This document shows, piece after piece, positions 20,101-27,930 of a stretch of 64,000 nt of DNA. The translations under genes were made by a program, and so were the position numbers. The notes under the pieces were generated by a model. The model ran no database searches. It saw only the letters and a list, made by a program, of their open reading frames with translations, and had not been told where the DNA came from. This DNA is from Sacculina carcini (lineage: Eukaryota > Arthropoda > Thecostraca > Sacculinidae): NCBI GenBank assembly GCA_916048095.2, contig OU696581.1, forward strand, positions 6,203,766 through 6,267,765. The letters are read 5' to 3'. Position 1 is the first letter of the stretch. Every line of letters begins with the position of its first letter.

Positions 20101-20149
20101 CTCTCTCAGTTTTTCTCTTTCCTCTTTGTTCAGGTCCGGTTTCACCCAC
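17126..20149 (-). CDS. LINE ORF2: AP endonuclease-reverse transcriptase
   Basis: 1007 codons without a stop. Endonuclease (residues about 70-290): KIMYTNIDGYMSS, IVAIVETKLNP (catalytic Glu), LMGDFNCKQVDW near 210, and KSDHVIIEADV near 286 (Ser-Asp-His). Reverse transcriptase (about 500-770): GKSTGPDGVSG, PLNYRPISLTSVLCK, QFGFRSARSC, YLDLSKAFDKVPH (first Asp), SGVPQGSVLGPIMF, HLFADDAKIMRA near 737 (active-site ADD), LGVMVQRDLSP. The C-terminal region ends with AWNKLHKTIVKAKTIGEFKHKLD. All key residues that I can check are present. The annotated start overlaps ORF1 by 157 bp; an internal ATG at 20,038 (MESNGRETAK) would overlap by only 46 bp and is equally plausible. Potentially active, or recently so. 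Confidence 0.92.
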   Translation of the reverse strand: MGETGPEQRGKRKTERECEANEGKKRPAHRGGERQIPMESNGRETAKVVYPINGVTIQAKQRGCLESRSLKIMYTNIDGYMSSSGEFNDYLIKESPHIVAIVETKLNPKVDIEGVIDSRYSIFRRDRRGKPGGGVLVLSRNDVKTRIVYIGNKAEIVAVRLDTDTGAKHLLAVYVPPKSSAWSGEEHENMLNCTLNELDLVINGHRNIILMGDFNCKQVDWTNWKANGPPNSWGSRLMGLMMRHFMYQWVDDDTRFRRNHKPSQLDLVFTDKLDMIISLKLSCPIGKSDHVIIEADVDCVMPETTQIEYHNPKWNYAKADMKQLKEYFAEVDWTPLLTATDIQQKYDIFLRIYNGGIVKHVPKTRKNCTAKKVWFNRRCEAAKKEKEDAWNRLRHRNCMKHWIAFKKARNRYLGIRRDEMRKYERNIIDKCKDEPKLFYDYVNRKMRNYAGIKEIHSDGVSYTEPDEIAEVLNKNFQMNFTDERPFWNKKETKQLEPMHEVDVTKKELLDRLAALKNGKSTGPDGVSGNIMRECRMELIEPICDIISNSLKHGAVPHQWKCSKIVPIHKNGSKYDPLNYRPISLTSVLCKMCERIIKDQWMCYLETENALSNCQFGFRSARSCVLSLLMFYSKIIDVVQERDQWVDSIYLDLSKAFDKVPHSRLLWKLEQNGGVSGVLLRWMTDFLTGRKMCTVVRGKDSTWRQVISGVPQGSVLGPIMFSVYMNDIVADIDSTIHLFADDAKIMRAISNPTDCQALQEDLNKIQKWADTWQMTFNETKCHLIKFGTGKNRPSVTYTLGGTVLNEVDKQKDLGVMVQRDLSPEAHIDDICAKTYSLLTRIKHVFNFIDAEIMRKLIVSVIRPKLEYAAVVWCPHEKRLVHKVEKMQRLATRLVPELKSFSYEDRLNALKLPTLEDRRTRGDLIHIFRNMTEATAQQEIGLIKQDKGRGHGKKLRKPRCKKDIKKYSFPFRRIDAWNKLHKTIVKAKTIGEFKHKLDIQWERDRTVRA

Positions 20150-20904
20150 ACATTTTTGTAATCAGGTATGTCTTTGAGCAAGTAAGATCTCTTGAGAATT
20201 TCATCTGCTGCTGCTCTTGATGCGAACTTTATTCTCATGGGTCGTGACTGACCCGGCTCATATCTACCGATTCGGTGGTAGTCCTCAACATCGTGATCCA
20301 CTTCATTTTCTTCCACTTTCATTTTGTCCAACAATGTGGACACCTTCTCTTTCTCGTTTTTCTCGCGCTCGGCTCTGGATGAGGCTGTATCTTCCTTCAG
20401 ACCGAAAACAACCACGTTGTGATCCTTTTCTATCATATTTTTCACCATTTTTTCTTTCTTTTGCAGCACTTGGACAAGAGTTCGTTCAATTTCAGCCTCT
20501 TTTGATTTCTCTTGTTCTTTCATTATCTGCTTGAAGTCTTCAACTTTTTCTTCGTGGACTTTCGCCCAACCGGCTTGGTCTTTCTTGATATTGCTGAGGT
20601 CTTCACTGTGTTTTTTGTCAATCTCCTCTGTGTGTTGGAGCCGCTTTTTGAGGTCATTGTTCTCGATACGTAGTAGTGACATCTGCTCTTTCAACCTTTT
20701 GTTTTCTTCAACCACTGCGTCATTGTTTTTCCGAACTTTATCTAGTTCTATTTCCATTGTTTTCATAGATTCGAATACTTCCTTTAACTGATCAATCTCA
20801 CCCCGGATCTCATCAATTTTGCTTGCATTAGTTTCCACACTTAACTCGTTTGCCTCTCCCTTCTTATGCCTGGTACCCCTTCCCGACATTTTATCAATGG
20901 ACAA
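19993..20904 (-). CDS. LINE ORF1: coiled-coil RNA-binding protein
   Basis: 303 codons. N-terminus basic (MSGRGTRHKKG), followed by a long heptad-like region (residues about 30-165) rich in Glu, Lys, Leu and Ile, e.g. ELDKVRKNNDAVVEENKRLK, a typical trimerising coiled coil. From about 170 an RRM-like region follows (NVVVFGLKEDTASSRAE; VEDYHRIGRY; RPMRIKFASRAAADEIL), then a C-terminal domain (NVWVKPDLNKEEREKLRENV; FRWRVMGGKLRKWF). This is the architecture of LINE ORF1 proteins that bind element RNA and act as chaperone in the ribonucleoprotein. It lies directly upstream of, and overlaps, ORF2. An alternative start five codons downstream (MSGRG) is possible. Confidence 0.88.
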   Translation of the reverse strand: MSIDKMSGRGTRHKKGEANELSVETNASKIDEIRGEIDQLKEVFESMKTMEIELDKVRKNNDAVVEENKRLKEQMSLLRIENNDLKKRLQHTEEIDKKHSEDLSNIKKDQAGWAKVHEEKVEDFKQIMKEQEKSKEAEIERTLVQVLQKKEKMVKNMIEKDHNVVVFGLKEDTASSRAEREKNEKEKVSTLLDKMKVEENEVDHDVEDYHRIGRYEPGQSRPMRIKFASRAAADEILKRSYLLKDIPDYKNVWVKPDLNKEEREKLRENVKQMKEKNDQRTEAEKDKFRWRVMGGKLRKWFTR

Positions 20905-21386
20905 TGCCCGGAGACAGGTCAGTCCTCACTCGCTCACCCCTTGTTACCGCTAGGTTCAGTAGTCCGCTGGTCCAGTAGTCGGTGCCAAAAATCACACGCT
21001 CTACATCCGCCTCTGCACACTAGCTGCACTCACACTATCAGTCACAATACCACTTCACACAGTTCAAGGCCAAGTTCGAATAACTCACTCTCAGCCCCAG
21101 CAGACACACACACACACACTCACACACACACGCTCGTGCTCACGCTCACACGCACAACACTCACACACGTTTCACTCGATTGCGGAACTAACTATAACAC
21201 GTCCTCCCACTGTCACTCACTGTCACTGTGTGTATGCGAGTGTGTATGTATGTTTGTCTGCATGTGTAAGGCTAGTTGCGCGTGAGTAGTTAGTGTACTA
21301 ATGACTGTTGGCCTGTGTGTTGGCTGCGTTCTGACCAGTGGGGAGTGCAAATACAAAGTGTGTTGTGCTGTTATCTGCGAGTAACT
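20905..21386 (-). promoter_or_regulatory. 5' untranslated region of the LINE, likely internal promoter
   Basis: Non-coding, with a CACACACT-type simple repeat (21,106-21,135). LINE 5' regions carry an internal promoter; no specific promoter element can be named here. The 5' end is set by the resumption of Helitron-like sequence at 21,387. Confidence 0.5.
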
Positions 21387-21774
21387 ACATAAAATTGGCA
21401 AAATTCTCAAATACATCCAAAATTAAACTTAAACACCGGGCGACCAGAATTAATTGATTTTCTACTATTTCTCAGTAACTATTTGTTACACATGAAAATA
21501 AATTATACCATCGTGCTGGAAATTTTTTTTTACAATGCGGTATAATTTTAAAATTTCTTAAGTGTATCTGAAGGAAGTTACGGCGGTGTAAAGTCAAAAG
21601 GACATATTGCCAATTTGACAGCTATTATGCGCACTTGCGATTACACAGGGATACACTGATCAAATTTCACTGAAGCCCAATCACAACAAGAATGCATCAT
21701 ATTAGCTCCAAACAAGGATGGTGTTGTTCTATTGCGTACAGTTTAATTAATGCTACACTATACTGAATAGAAAG
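21387..21774 (+). mobile_element. Helitron-like unit, middle part, between nested LINE and BEL element
   Basis: Continues the unit broken at 16,987: AAAATTGGCAAAATTCTCAA through GTTACGGCGGTGTAAAGTC to GCGTACAGTTTAATTAATGC. The same order is seen at 35,240-35,620 and 44,650-45,040. It ends where the BEL LTR starts. Confidence 0.8.
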
Positions 21775-22148
21775 TGTTCGATCCCAAAACGAACTGTTGT
21801 TACGCGCGCCCAAGCAAAACTCCTCGGTGTTCAAATCACATAATATTTCACACAATATATTTTTCTGATCAATGGTTTCAATTTGACACGGTACTAAACA
21901 GTAACGCTTCCTTCCTTTTCAATACTTCACAAACACTTCCCAACCAAACACATTACCAACCAAAACAGCCTCAACCACCATCTATCTTGTTGTTATCCCA
22001 CAAAATAGCCAAAATATTCAATCCATCAATGCAAAAGCAAGAACATGTAAGCCAACAAATATAAACACAAAGAAACCAACAGTCTCCACACGCCCTATAT
22101 AGTTGCGTCTTCTCCTTTCAGCGCGGAGGCGCCAACATCGTCTCCACA
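21775..22148 (-). repeat. 3' LTR of the BEL/Pao element
   Basis: Plus-strand reading starts TGTTCGATCCCAAAACGAAC and ends at ...GTCTCCACA, so on the minus strand it runs TGTGGAGACG... to ...GATCGAACA (TG...CA). The first 150 bp match 27,781-27,930 with a few differences (for example CTCCTCGG versus CTCCACGG), which suggests some age. Length 374 bp. Confidence 0.85.
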
Positions 22149-22158
22149 CTCCCCCTCT
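22149..22158 (-). other. Polypurine tract of the BEL/Pao element
   Basis: AGAGGGGGAG on the minus strand, directly before the LTR start TGTGGAG; the position fits the plus-strand primer site. Confidence 0.75.
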
Positions 22159-22341
22159 GATTTGCGCAGCAAATCCAACCCCACACTACATACACACAAA
22201 CACGTCAATCAAATGAAACATGAACGAAAGGTATTGAGAGGTAAATAAATCAAATCAATCTTTTCCGACAAAGCCAGCTTGGTAACCGGACGTCGATACT
22301 CACTCCTCGACGTGCGAACTGTAGCTGAACGCGCCACTCCA

Positions 22342-23598
22342 TCAGACCCAGGGAAACACTGTCTTCACTATACCCAACGGCCAATGGTTCCTAGGGCTGT
22401 CTTCATCCACCAACATCACTACGTCGCCCCGCTTGAGATTGTCGCTGTCCTTTCTCCATTTCTTTCTTTCCATAAGCGATGGAACATACTCTCGCTTCCA
22501 TCGTCGCCATATTTGATCAGCCATAGCTTGACTGAACCTCCATCTTCTTGTTGTCCGGATTATGTCCGTGTCATTGAAAACACCTGGCGGCAGTCCACCT
22601 TGTCCTGCTCCAATCAAAAAATGGTTTGGTGTTATCGCTTCTGGATCTCCAACATCGTTTGAGACGTAGGTGAGCGGCCGTGAATTCATCATAAACTCCA
22701 CCTCTGCTATTATCGTTTGCAAAACGTCATCAGTAGGTTTTTGCTCCCGCAGGACTACTCGGATTGCTCTTTTTACAGAACCAACTAACCGCTCCCACAC
22801 TCCACCCATGTGACTAGCCAGCGGCGGATTTAATTTCCAGTCTATTTGTCGTTGACACAGTTCATCTACAATCACCTCTTGGTTCCAGAGACGAATGGCA
22901 TCATGAAGTTGGCGCTCTCCGCCCACGAAATTTGTACCGTTATCTGAGAAAATAACCTTGACCTGGCCTCTACGTGCGATAAACCTCCACAGAGCTAACA
23001 GAAAACAATCCGTGTCCATAGAATAGGTGACTTCAAGATGTACAGCCCTCGTGGATAAACATGTGATCAGAAGAATATATCGTTTTTCAACTTTTCGGAA
23101 CTTTTTTACTTCCATAGGTCCGAAGTAGTCTATTCCGACTGACGAAAACGGTCTTGACATATCGAACCGTTCACATGGCAATTCGGCCATCTTTGGAAAT
23201 GTCGGTGATGCTCGACGATTCCGACAGTATATATAACGATGAATAACAGCTCGAACCGTCGACCTCATGTGCGAAAACCAGAACCTCTCTCTGATCTTAT
23301 TCATGGTGTGATTCAATCCAGAATGCATGACTCGAACATGGTGATCATGTATCAGTAAACCAATTAGGGCACTTTTCCGCGACAAAATGATGGGATGTCG
23401 AGTGTACTCAGCTAGCGGTGCTCTACTGAGACGTCCCTTGTATCGAATCAATCCTCGCTGGTCAATAATAGAATCATCTGAGGTCACACTTGACGAATGC
23501 ATTTGTTGATCCCGACTAATAGCAAACAGTTCTGCGAAATTTACTTCATGTACACTCAAGGGTCCACACTGTGCATATTCCTCTTTCTTCACTTTCAC
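22342..23598 (-). CDS. BEL/Pao integrase (C-terminal pol), different frame from RT
   Basis: 418 codons. The zinc module is partly kept: His residues in HDHHVRVMHSGLNHT, then HRYIYCRNRRAS, where only one of the two expected cysteines is visible (the position three residues before it reads Tyr). Core: SVGIDYFGPMEV near residue 152 (first Asp), KVIFSDNGTNFVGG near 217 (second Asp), SHMGGVWERLVGSVKRAI near 268 (Glu). The C-terminal region (NHFLIGAGQGGLPPGVF; WRRWKREYVPSLMERKKW; GDVVMLVDEDSPRNHWPLG) is typical of BEL/Pao integrases (DUF5641-like). It is out of frame with the upstream pol ORF, so one indel lies at 23,599-23,674. Confidence 0.88.
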   Translation of the reverse strand: MKVKKEEYAQCGPLSVHEVNFAELFAISRDQQMHSSSVTSDDSIIDQRGLIRYKGRLSRAPLAEYTRHPIILSRKSALIGLLIHDHHVRVMHSGLNHTMNKIRERFWFSHMRSTVRAVIHRYIYCRNRRASPTFPKMAELPCERFDMSRPFSSVGIDYFGPMEVKKFRKVEKRYILLITCLSTRAVHLEVTYSMDTDCFLLALWRFIARRGQVKVIFSDNGTNFVGGERQLHDAIRLWNQEVIVDELCQRQIDWKLNPPLASHMGGVWERLVGSVKRAIRVVLREQKPTDDVLQTIIAEVEFMMNSRPLTYVSNDVGDPEAITPNHFLIGAGQGGLPPGVFNDTDIIRTTRRWRFSQAMADQIWRRWKREYVPSLMERKKWRKDSDNLKRGDVVMLVDEDSPRNHWPLGIVKTVFPWV

Positions 23599-23674
23599 CT
23601 TGAGATTTCAAACGAAGCGATGGATCCACGCCACAGTCCGAACGAACTTCGACCACGATGAAAATCTTGTAGGA

Positions 23675-26600
23675 TCAACTGGATGTTCGAGTTGTAATAT
23701 TTTTTACAGACGCAATCATAGACGACTTCTTGATCTCACAATGTTCTTGGTCAATATCTACAACATCACATACAGGCCAGAAATCTGCCAACTCCGCCAA
23801 GAACTTCGGTCCATGCCACCATAATTTGGATGAAGTGAGTACACGCCCAGGAACACCGCGGGACGCCAGATCCGCTGGATTACTGCCACCAGCAACATGT
23901 CTCCACTGGTGCTCTTCACTCGAACATTGTATTTCTGAGACTCTGTTTGCCACAAACGTTTTGAACTTCCTACTTGGATGCTGGATCATCTGCAAAACAA
24001 CCATACTATCAGTCCACAACACAATTCTACTGAATGAACACATTGATTCTTGTTTCAACATGCGGACCATGCGTACTGCCATCACAGCCCCTTGCAGCTC
24101 CAAGCGTACAATGGACAATGCCTTCAAAGGCGCAAGCCTGGTCCGAGACGTTATCAGAGACATAAGCCCGCGACCCTCTTCACTCACGAACCGAGCATAC
24201 GCCACTGCAGCAAAAGCCAACTCGGATGCATCGCAAAACACATGAAGCTCAACGGTTCTAGCGAAATTCCCTGATCCCTTGCGCAAACATCGAGGAATGC
24301 GCAGCTCTCTGAGATATGAAGATTCTTGAAGCAACGAGTGCCATTCAGAAGCATCAGCTGAATCAAACGTATCGTCCCAATCTTGCTTCTTGAGCCACAG
24401 ACGCTGGAAAAATAGTTTCAATTTCAACACAAACGGCGCAGCAAGACCAAGAGGATCAAATATGGTCGCTATACGTCGCAGCAAACATCTTTTCGTGTTA
24501 GTAACGTCCATTTCACCAACAGAAATCTGAATGTAATCTTCATTTGTATCCCAGATACACCCCAAGACGTTTTGCTGCGCTGAAATTCCTTCTTCCCGCA
24601 GTTCAGAAAGATTTGATGCCCATTTGTGGAGACGAAACCCTCCTTGTTGCAAGATCTTCGTCATGTCTTCTTTCATAATTGAAGCGTCGGCCGAACATTT
24701 TTCTGAGCGCACAAAATCATCCATATACATGTTTCGATGAGCTGCTTCGGCGGTCGCTTCCGGTCGCTGACAAACATCTTCATTATCTTCGACTACACGT
24801 CTCAAAATGAAATTCGCGATTGATGGACTACACTTTGCTCCGAATATGAGCACCAACATTCGGTACAATCGTGGTTTGACAGCAGTATTTCCATTTCTCC
24901 AGAGAAAACTCAAAGCTGGTTGATCATCAGGTCGAACCAGGATCTGATGGTACATTTGTTCAATATCTGCTGATATACCAATAAACTCCTCTCGGAAGCG
25001 AAGCAGTACGCCACACATGTTTACAAGTAGATCGGGTCCAGATAAAAGTTCACTGTTCAACGATATCCCTTCACACACAGCAGCAGCGTCAAACACAACG
25101 CGTGGTTTGGTCTTCCTTGGGTGGTAAACAGCATGATGCGGCAGCACCCATCTCCTTGGAGAGTCACAGTCGATTTTGTCTTCTGGAATCACCTTCGCGA
25201 ACCCCTTGTCAACATAGCTTTGAAGAACCTGGTCATACACCTCAAGCTTCCCGGCAGTACGTTTCAGTGACTTTTTCAACGACCTTAGCCTAGAGAAAGC
25301 CATCGAGTAGTTATTTGGCATAACCACATCGTCATATCTCCATAGTAGTCCAACTTCATACTTTTTGCCTCGCTGACATGTTGTTTCATTTAACATCTTC
25401 AATGCTCTTGCATCTTCAGCGTGAACCGGGTCCTCGCACCGTGTACCAAGCGTTTCTGTTGACCACCAGCACTGCAACAGATCATCTAGCTCCGACACCG
25501 CCTCTGACTTTCTCACAAACATCACCTGTTTCACATGAGCAGGCACCATGGATGACATCCAGCCAGTTAAAGACCAACCGAAAGCGGTGCGGACAGCAAT
25601 CGGCTGACCTGGACGACCAATACGAGCCTCGCGCTGTATCACAGCTTCAATCACATTCGCCCCCAGTAGAACTTCCACCTCAGCGCCCGAAGAATAAACT
25701 GGCAATGCAATATCCTGCAGATGATTCCACTTTCTAGCATCGAAACTTGACGTCGCTGGTGTTCTGATATTCAAATTTGACACAGAATAAGCTTCTTGTA
25801 CTTTGATTTCCTTTGTTTGATCTTCACCGTCAGCTATCGGACTCAGTGACAATTTCACCTTCACAGAAGTTTTCGGTGATCCAGACGATTCCACATTTTC
25901 CAGAATCAGAGATTGTGGAGTACCTGAAATATTGAGCTCCTCCAGTACTTTTTCACAACACAAAGATGTCTCAGCAACAGGATCAAGAAGAGCCAGCGTG
26001 TCTCGGAACTCACCATTATCACCATGAACACGAACAGGGACAACCTGCAGCAGAACCTGTGAATGACCTCCAGAAACCATGCGGACCGCTCGAGTTGCAG
26101 CTTCACGACCGTCCGTTGACTGAGCGCTAACTGGATTCGCTTGCTCAGCAACCTGCGGAGAACTGTGATCATTAGCAGCAAACACATGCAGCAATCGATG
26201 ATGCTTCCAAGTGCAACCTTGTAAACCACATGTTCGTGAATATCTACAATATCGTGCCCGGTGACCCTTCCTTAGACAACTCAAACAACAACCATTTTTA
26301 CGCACAAATACCATTCTTTCTGATGGTTCCATACCTTTGAATCTTTCACAGACACTTACACTGTGTGCTCCCTCACACAACATACAGCTCACTTCCCGTT
26401 GTTGTTCTTGTTCATACGCGGACGTCACAAACATCTTCCGACACGCGACTGGTTGCGCCGTCTGATGCCGCACAGAACCAGAAGATGACACCTGAGAATA
26501 GCTGAGAGCAATTCTTACGCGATCTTTCAACCACACGTCAAATTCAGCCAGCGACGGACGCTCCATGGTCATCGTGTGCTCCGCCCACTCCTTCTTGAGC

Positions 26601-26707
26601 TCAACAGGTAGCTTTTCCGCGCACCGTCGCAAGTTTTCACACGACCGTAGATCACCATAGTGATCTACGGTCACTATGGTGACCGTAGTCTCCATGTCGG
26701 CGCTCAC
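23675..26707 (-). CDS. BEL/Pao gag C-terminus-protease-RT-RNase H
   Basis: 1010 codons. Gag end (KLPVELKKEWAEHT), then a Cys/His-rich region at about 130-175 (CCLSCLRKGHRARYC, TCGLQGCTWKHHRLLH). Protease near residue 241: ALLDPVAETSLC, where the Gly of the D-x-G triplet reads Val (codon gtt). RT: RVVFDAAAV, GISADIEQMYHQILVRPDDQ, LIFGAKCSPSIANFIL and the box NMYMDDFVRS at about 660 (both Asp present). RNase H: LHVFCDASELAFAAV near 822, IVLWTDSMVVLQMI, and NPADLASRG. Long and open but cut from gag and integrase by frameshifts. The protease change suggests it can no longer process its polyprotein. Confidence 0.9.
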   Translation of the reverse strand: MSADMETTVTIVTVDHYGDLRSCENLRRCAEKLPVELKKEWAEHTMTMERPSLAEFDVWLKDRVRIALSYSQVSSSGSVRHQTAQPVACRKMFVTSAYEQEQQREVSCMLCEGAHSVSVCERFKGMEPSERMVFVRKNGCCLSCLRKGHRARYCRYSRTCGLQGCTWKHHRLLHVFAANDHSSPQVAEQANPVSAQSTDGREAATRAVRMVSGGHSQVLLQVVPVRVHGDNGEFRDTLALLDPVAETSLCCEKVLEELNISGTPQSLILENVESSGSPKTSVKVKLSLSPIADGEDQTKEIKVQEAYSVSNLNIRTPATSSFDARKWNHLQDIALPVYSSGAEVEVLLGANVIEAVIQREARIGRPGQPIAVRTAFGWSLTGWMSSMVPAHVKQVMFVRKSEAVSELDDLLQCWWSTETLGTRCEDPVHAEDARALKMLNETTCQRGKKYEVGLLWRYDDVVMPNNYSMAFSRLRSLKKSLKRTAGKLEVYDQVLQSYVDKGFAKVIPEDKIDCDSPRRWVLPHHAVYHPRKTKPRVVFDAAAVCEGISLNSELLSGPDLLVNMCGVLLRFREEFIGISADIEQMYHQILVRPDDQPALSFLWRNGNTAVKPRLYRMLVLIFGAKCSPSIANFILRRVVEDNEDVCQRPEATAEAAHRNMYMDDFVRSEKCSADASIMKEDMTKILQQGGFRLHKWASNLSELREEGISAQQNVLGCIWDTNEDYIQISVGEMDVTNTKRCLLRRIATIFDPLGLAAPFVLKLKLFFQRLWLKKQDWDDTFDSADASEWHSLLQESSYLRELRIPRCLRKGSGNFARTVELHVFCDASELAFAAVAYARFVSEEGRGLMSLITSRTRLAPLKALSIVRLELQGAVMAVRMVRMLKQESMCSFSRIVLWTDSMVVLQMIQHPSRKFKTFVANRVSEIQCSSEEHQWRHVAGGSNPADLASRGVPGRVLTSSKLWWHGPKFLAELADFWPVCDVVDIDQEHCEIKKSSMIASVKNITTRTSS
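26643..26690. repeat. Short interlocked inverted repeats at the BEL gag-pol joint
   Basis: GACCGTAGATCA (26,643-26,654) recurs inverted as TGATCTACGGTC (26,661-26,672). CCATAGTGA (26,655-26,663) recurs inverted as TCACTATGG (26,671-26,679). The arrangement is again A-B-A'-B', as in the LINE at 6.4 kb. It lies where gag and pol frames no longer join. Confidence 0.75.
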
Positions 26708-26748
26708 GTAACGTCATAACCGCAGCATGCACAGCGCCGTAAAACTTC

Positions 26749-27735
26749 TCAGTGCTGTGTGTCTAGATACCTCGGTGAGGAACAATCGAAAACACTGCGC
26801 ATAACGGCTTGCACTACGTCTTGATCTCTACCGAAACGATTTTTTAGAACCTCCAGTGCTTCATCGTATGAACTACCATCACTCAGTATGCAGCTTATCA
26901 CATTGCCTGCTACACCAGTCACTGAATTTTGAAGCAGAATCATTTTCTCTGCATCCGAGTAGTTCTGATCATGAACAATCGACTTGAAAAGAGAAAACCA
27001 TCGCGGCCACTCCGCTATTTTACCACTGAACGATGGCAGGGTGAGTCTTGGTAATGTGTGCATGAACGAAGCTGAGTGGGTTGCACAACCTGAACCCGTA
27101 ACTTTTGGCTGTGATATACTAGGCGCAACGGGTACAGATGCTTCACCAATAAAATCGTTCTGTCTTTCCCACGCGAGATCATCTTCTGCCGCTTTGAGCA
27201 GCTCTGCTCTACTTTTGACCGCCTCGACCGCATCACGCTTTTCTTGTAGAAGAAGTCTTTGTTCTAGCTCGTCTTTCTCGCGCATCAAGGAGAGACGTCT
27301 CTTCAGTTGAGCTTCCTCCATCTCCAACACTTTTGTCTCTACCTCCATCGCTCTGGACTGGGCCTTTGATGAAGCGCTGGACAACACAGACCTAGCAGCA
27401 CTACCGGACATAACAGACGGGGCGTCGTTTTCTCTTGATTTCAAATACACTTCCAACTTATCCCTAAATTGGTCACATTCTCTAGTCACATCTTGTTGAT
27501 AGTTTTCAGCCTCGGACACAGTTTCGGCGTCTTCATGTGAACGTGAAATCAGTTCTGCATTGACATCAATTAATTCCGATAGCGCACTCTCCAAACTTTG
27601 CAACACCACAAATAACTGTGTACGACTACCGGAATTTTCAATCATCACAAGTCCATTTCGCCGAATTCTAGTCACTTGTGACTTCTTGTTCGCTCTTTTG
27701 CGTACCAAATCCGAGATTGACATTGCCATTGACAT
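26749..27735 (-). CDS. BEL/Pao Gag, N-terminal part
   Basis: 328 codons, with the start ATG about 45 bp inside the LTR edge. Central coiled-coil-like Glu/Arg/Leu-rich region (residues about 120-190), then the conserved block LPRLTLPSFSGKIAEWPRWFSLFKSIVH and DAEKMILLQNSVTGVAGNVI, typical of the DUF1759 region of BEL/Pao Gag. The frame ends early at SSPRYLDTQH; the continuation (KLPVELKKEW...) is found in the next ORF in a different frame, so a frameshift lies at about 26,640-26,760, next to the small palindromes. Gag forms the cytoplasmic particle. Confidence 0.87.
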   Translation of the reverse strand: MSMAMSISDLVRKRANKKSQVTRIRRNGLVMIENSGSRTQLFVVLQSLESALSELIDVNAELISRSHEDAETVSEAENYQQDVTRECDQFRDKLEVYLKSRENDAPSVMSGSAARSVLSSASSKAQSRAMEVETKVLEMEEAQLKRRLSLMREKDELEQRLLLQEKRDAVEAVKSRAELLKAAEDDLAWERQNDFIGEASVPVAPSISQPKVTGSGCATHSASFMHTLPRLTLPSFSGKIAEWPRWFSLFKSIVHDQNYSDAEKMILLQNSVTGVAGNVISCILSDGSSYDEALEVLKNRFGRDQDVVQAVMRSVFDCSSPRYLDTQH

Positions 27736-27780
27736 GGCAGCAACAAATTTTGTGATCCAAATAACGATGTTTAGTACTTA

Positions 27781-27930
27781 TGTTCGATCCCAAAACGAAC
27801 TGTTGTTACGCGCGCCCAAGCAAAACTCCACGGTGTTCAAATCACATAATTTTCACACAATATATTTTTCTGATCAATGGTTTCACTTTGACACGGTACT
27901 AAACAGTAAGGCTTCCTTCCTTTTCAATAA
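27781..27930 (-). repeat. 5' LTR of the BEL/Pao element, outer part deleted
   Basis: Matches the first 150 bp (inner side) of the 374-bp LTR at 21,775. It then passes abruptly into Helitron-like sequence (ACATTTAGACTTTTATATTAGC), which lies about 280 bp beyond the insertion point in intact units. The promoter part of the LTR is therefore missing and the element is probably not transcribed from its own start. Confidence 0.85.

Larger units (their letters stand above)
17081..21386 (-). mobile_element. CR1-like LINE, near full length, both ORFs open
   Basis: Contains a 5' untranslated region (20,905-21,386), ORF1, ORF2 and a 3' end of two 14-bp tandem repeats (17,081-17,108; TGCTTACCTAGTTG on the plus strand). 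Short tandem repeats instead of poly(A) are a CR1-group trait. The flanking Helitron-like sequence is interrupted within TAAAAT, which occurs on both sides and may be a short target duplication. About 90 bp (16,988-17,080) between the tail repeats and the flank is not explained. Confidence 0.82.
21775..27930 (-). mobile_element. BEL/Pao LTR retrotransposon, nearly complete, frameshifted
   Basis: Minus-strand order: truncated 5' LTR (27,781-27,930), gag, protease-RT-RNase H, integrase, polypurine tract, 3' LTR (21,775-22,148). The Gag DUF1759-type region, the YMDDF box and the BEL-type integrase identify the family. The outer part of the 5' LTR and about 270 bp of neighbouring Helitron-like sequence are missing, so the right edge suffered a deletion after insertion. 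The left flank ends at CTGAATAGAAAG, which in intact units continues into GGCTTTATTGTCC. Confidence 0.88.

Noticed and set aside
22279..22662. Plus-strand open frame over the BEL integrase end
   Set aside because: Antisense shadow of the integrase C-terminus, with no domain of its own.
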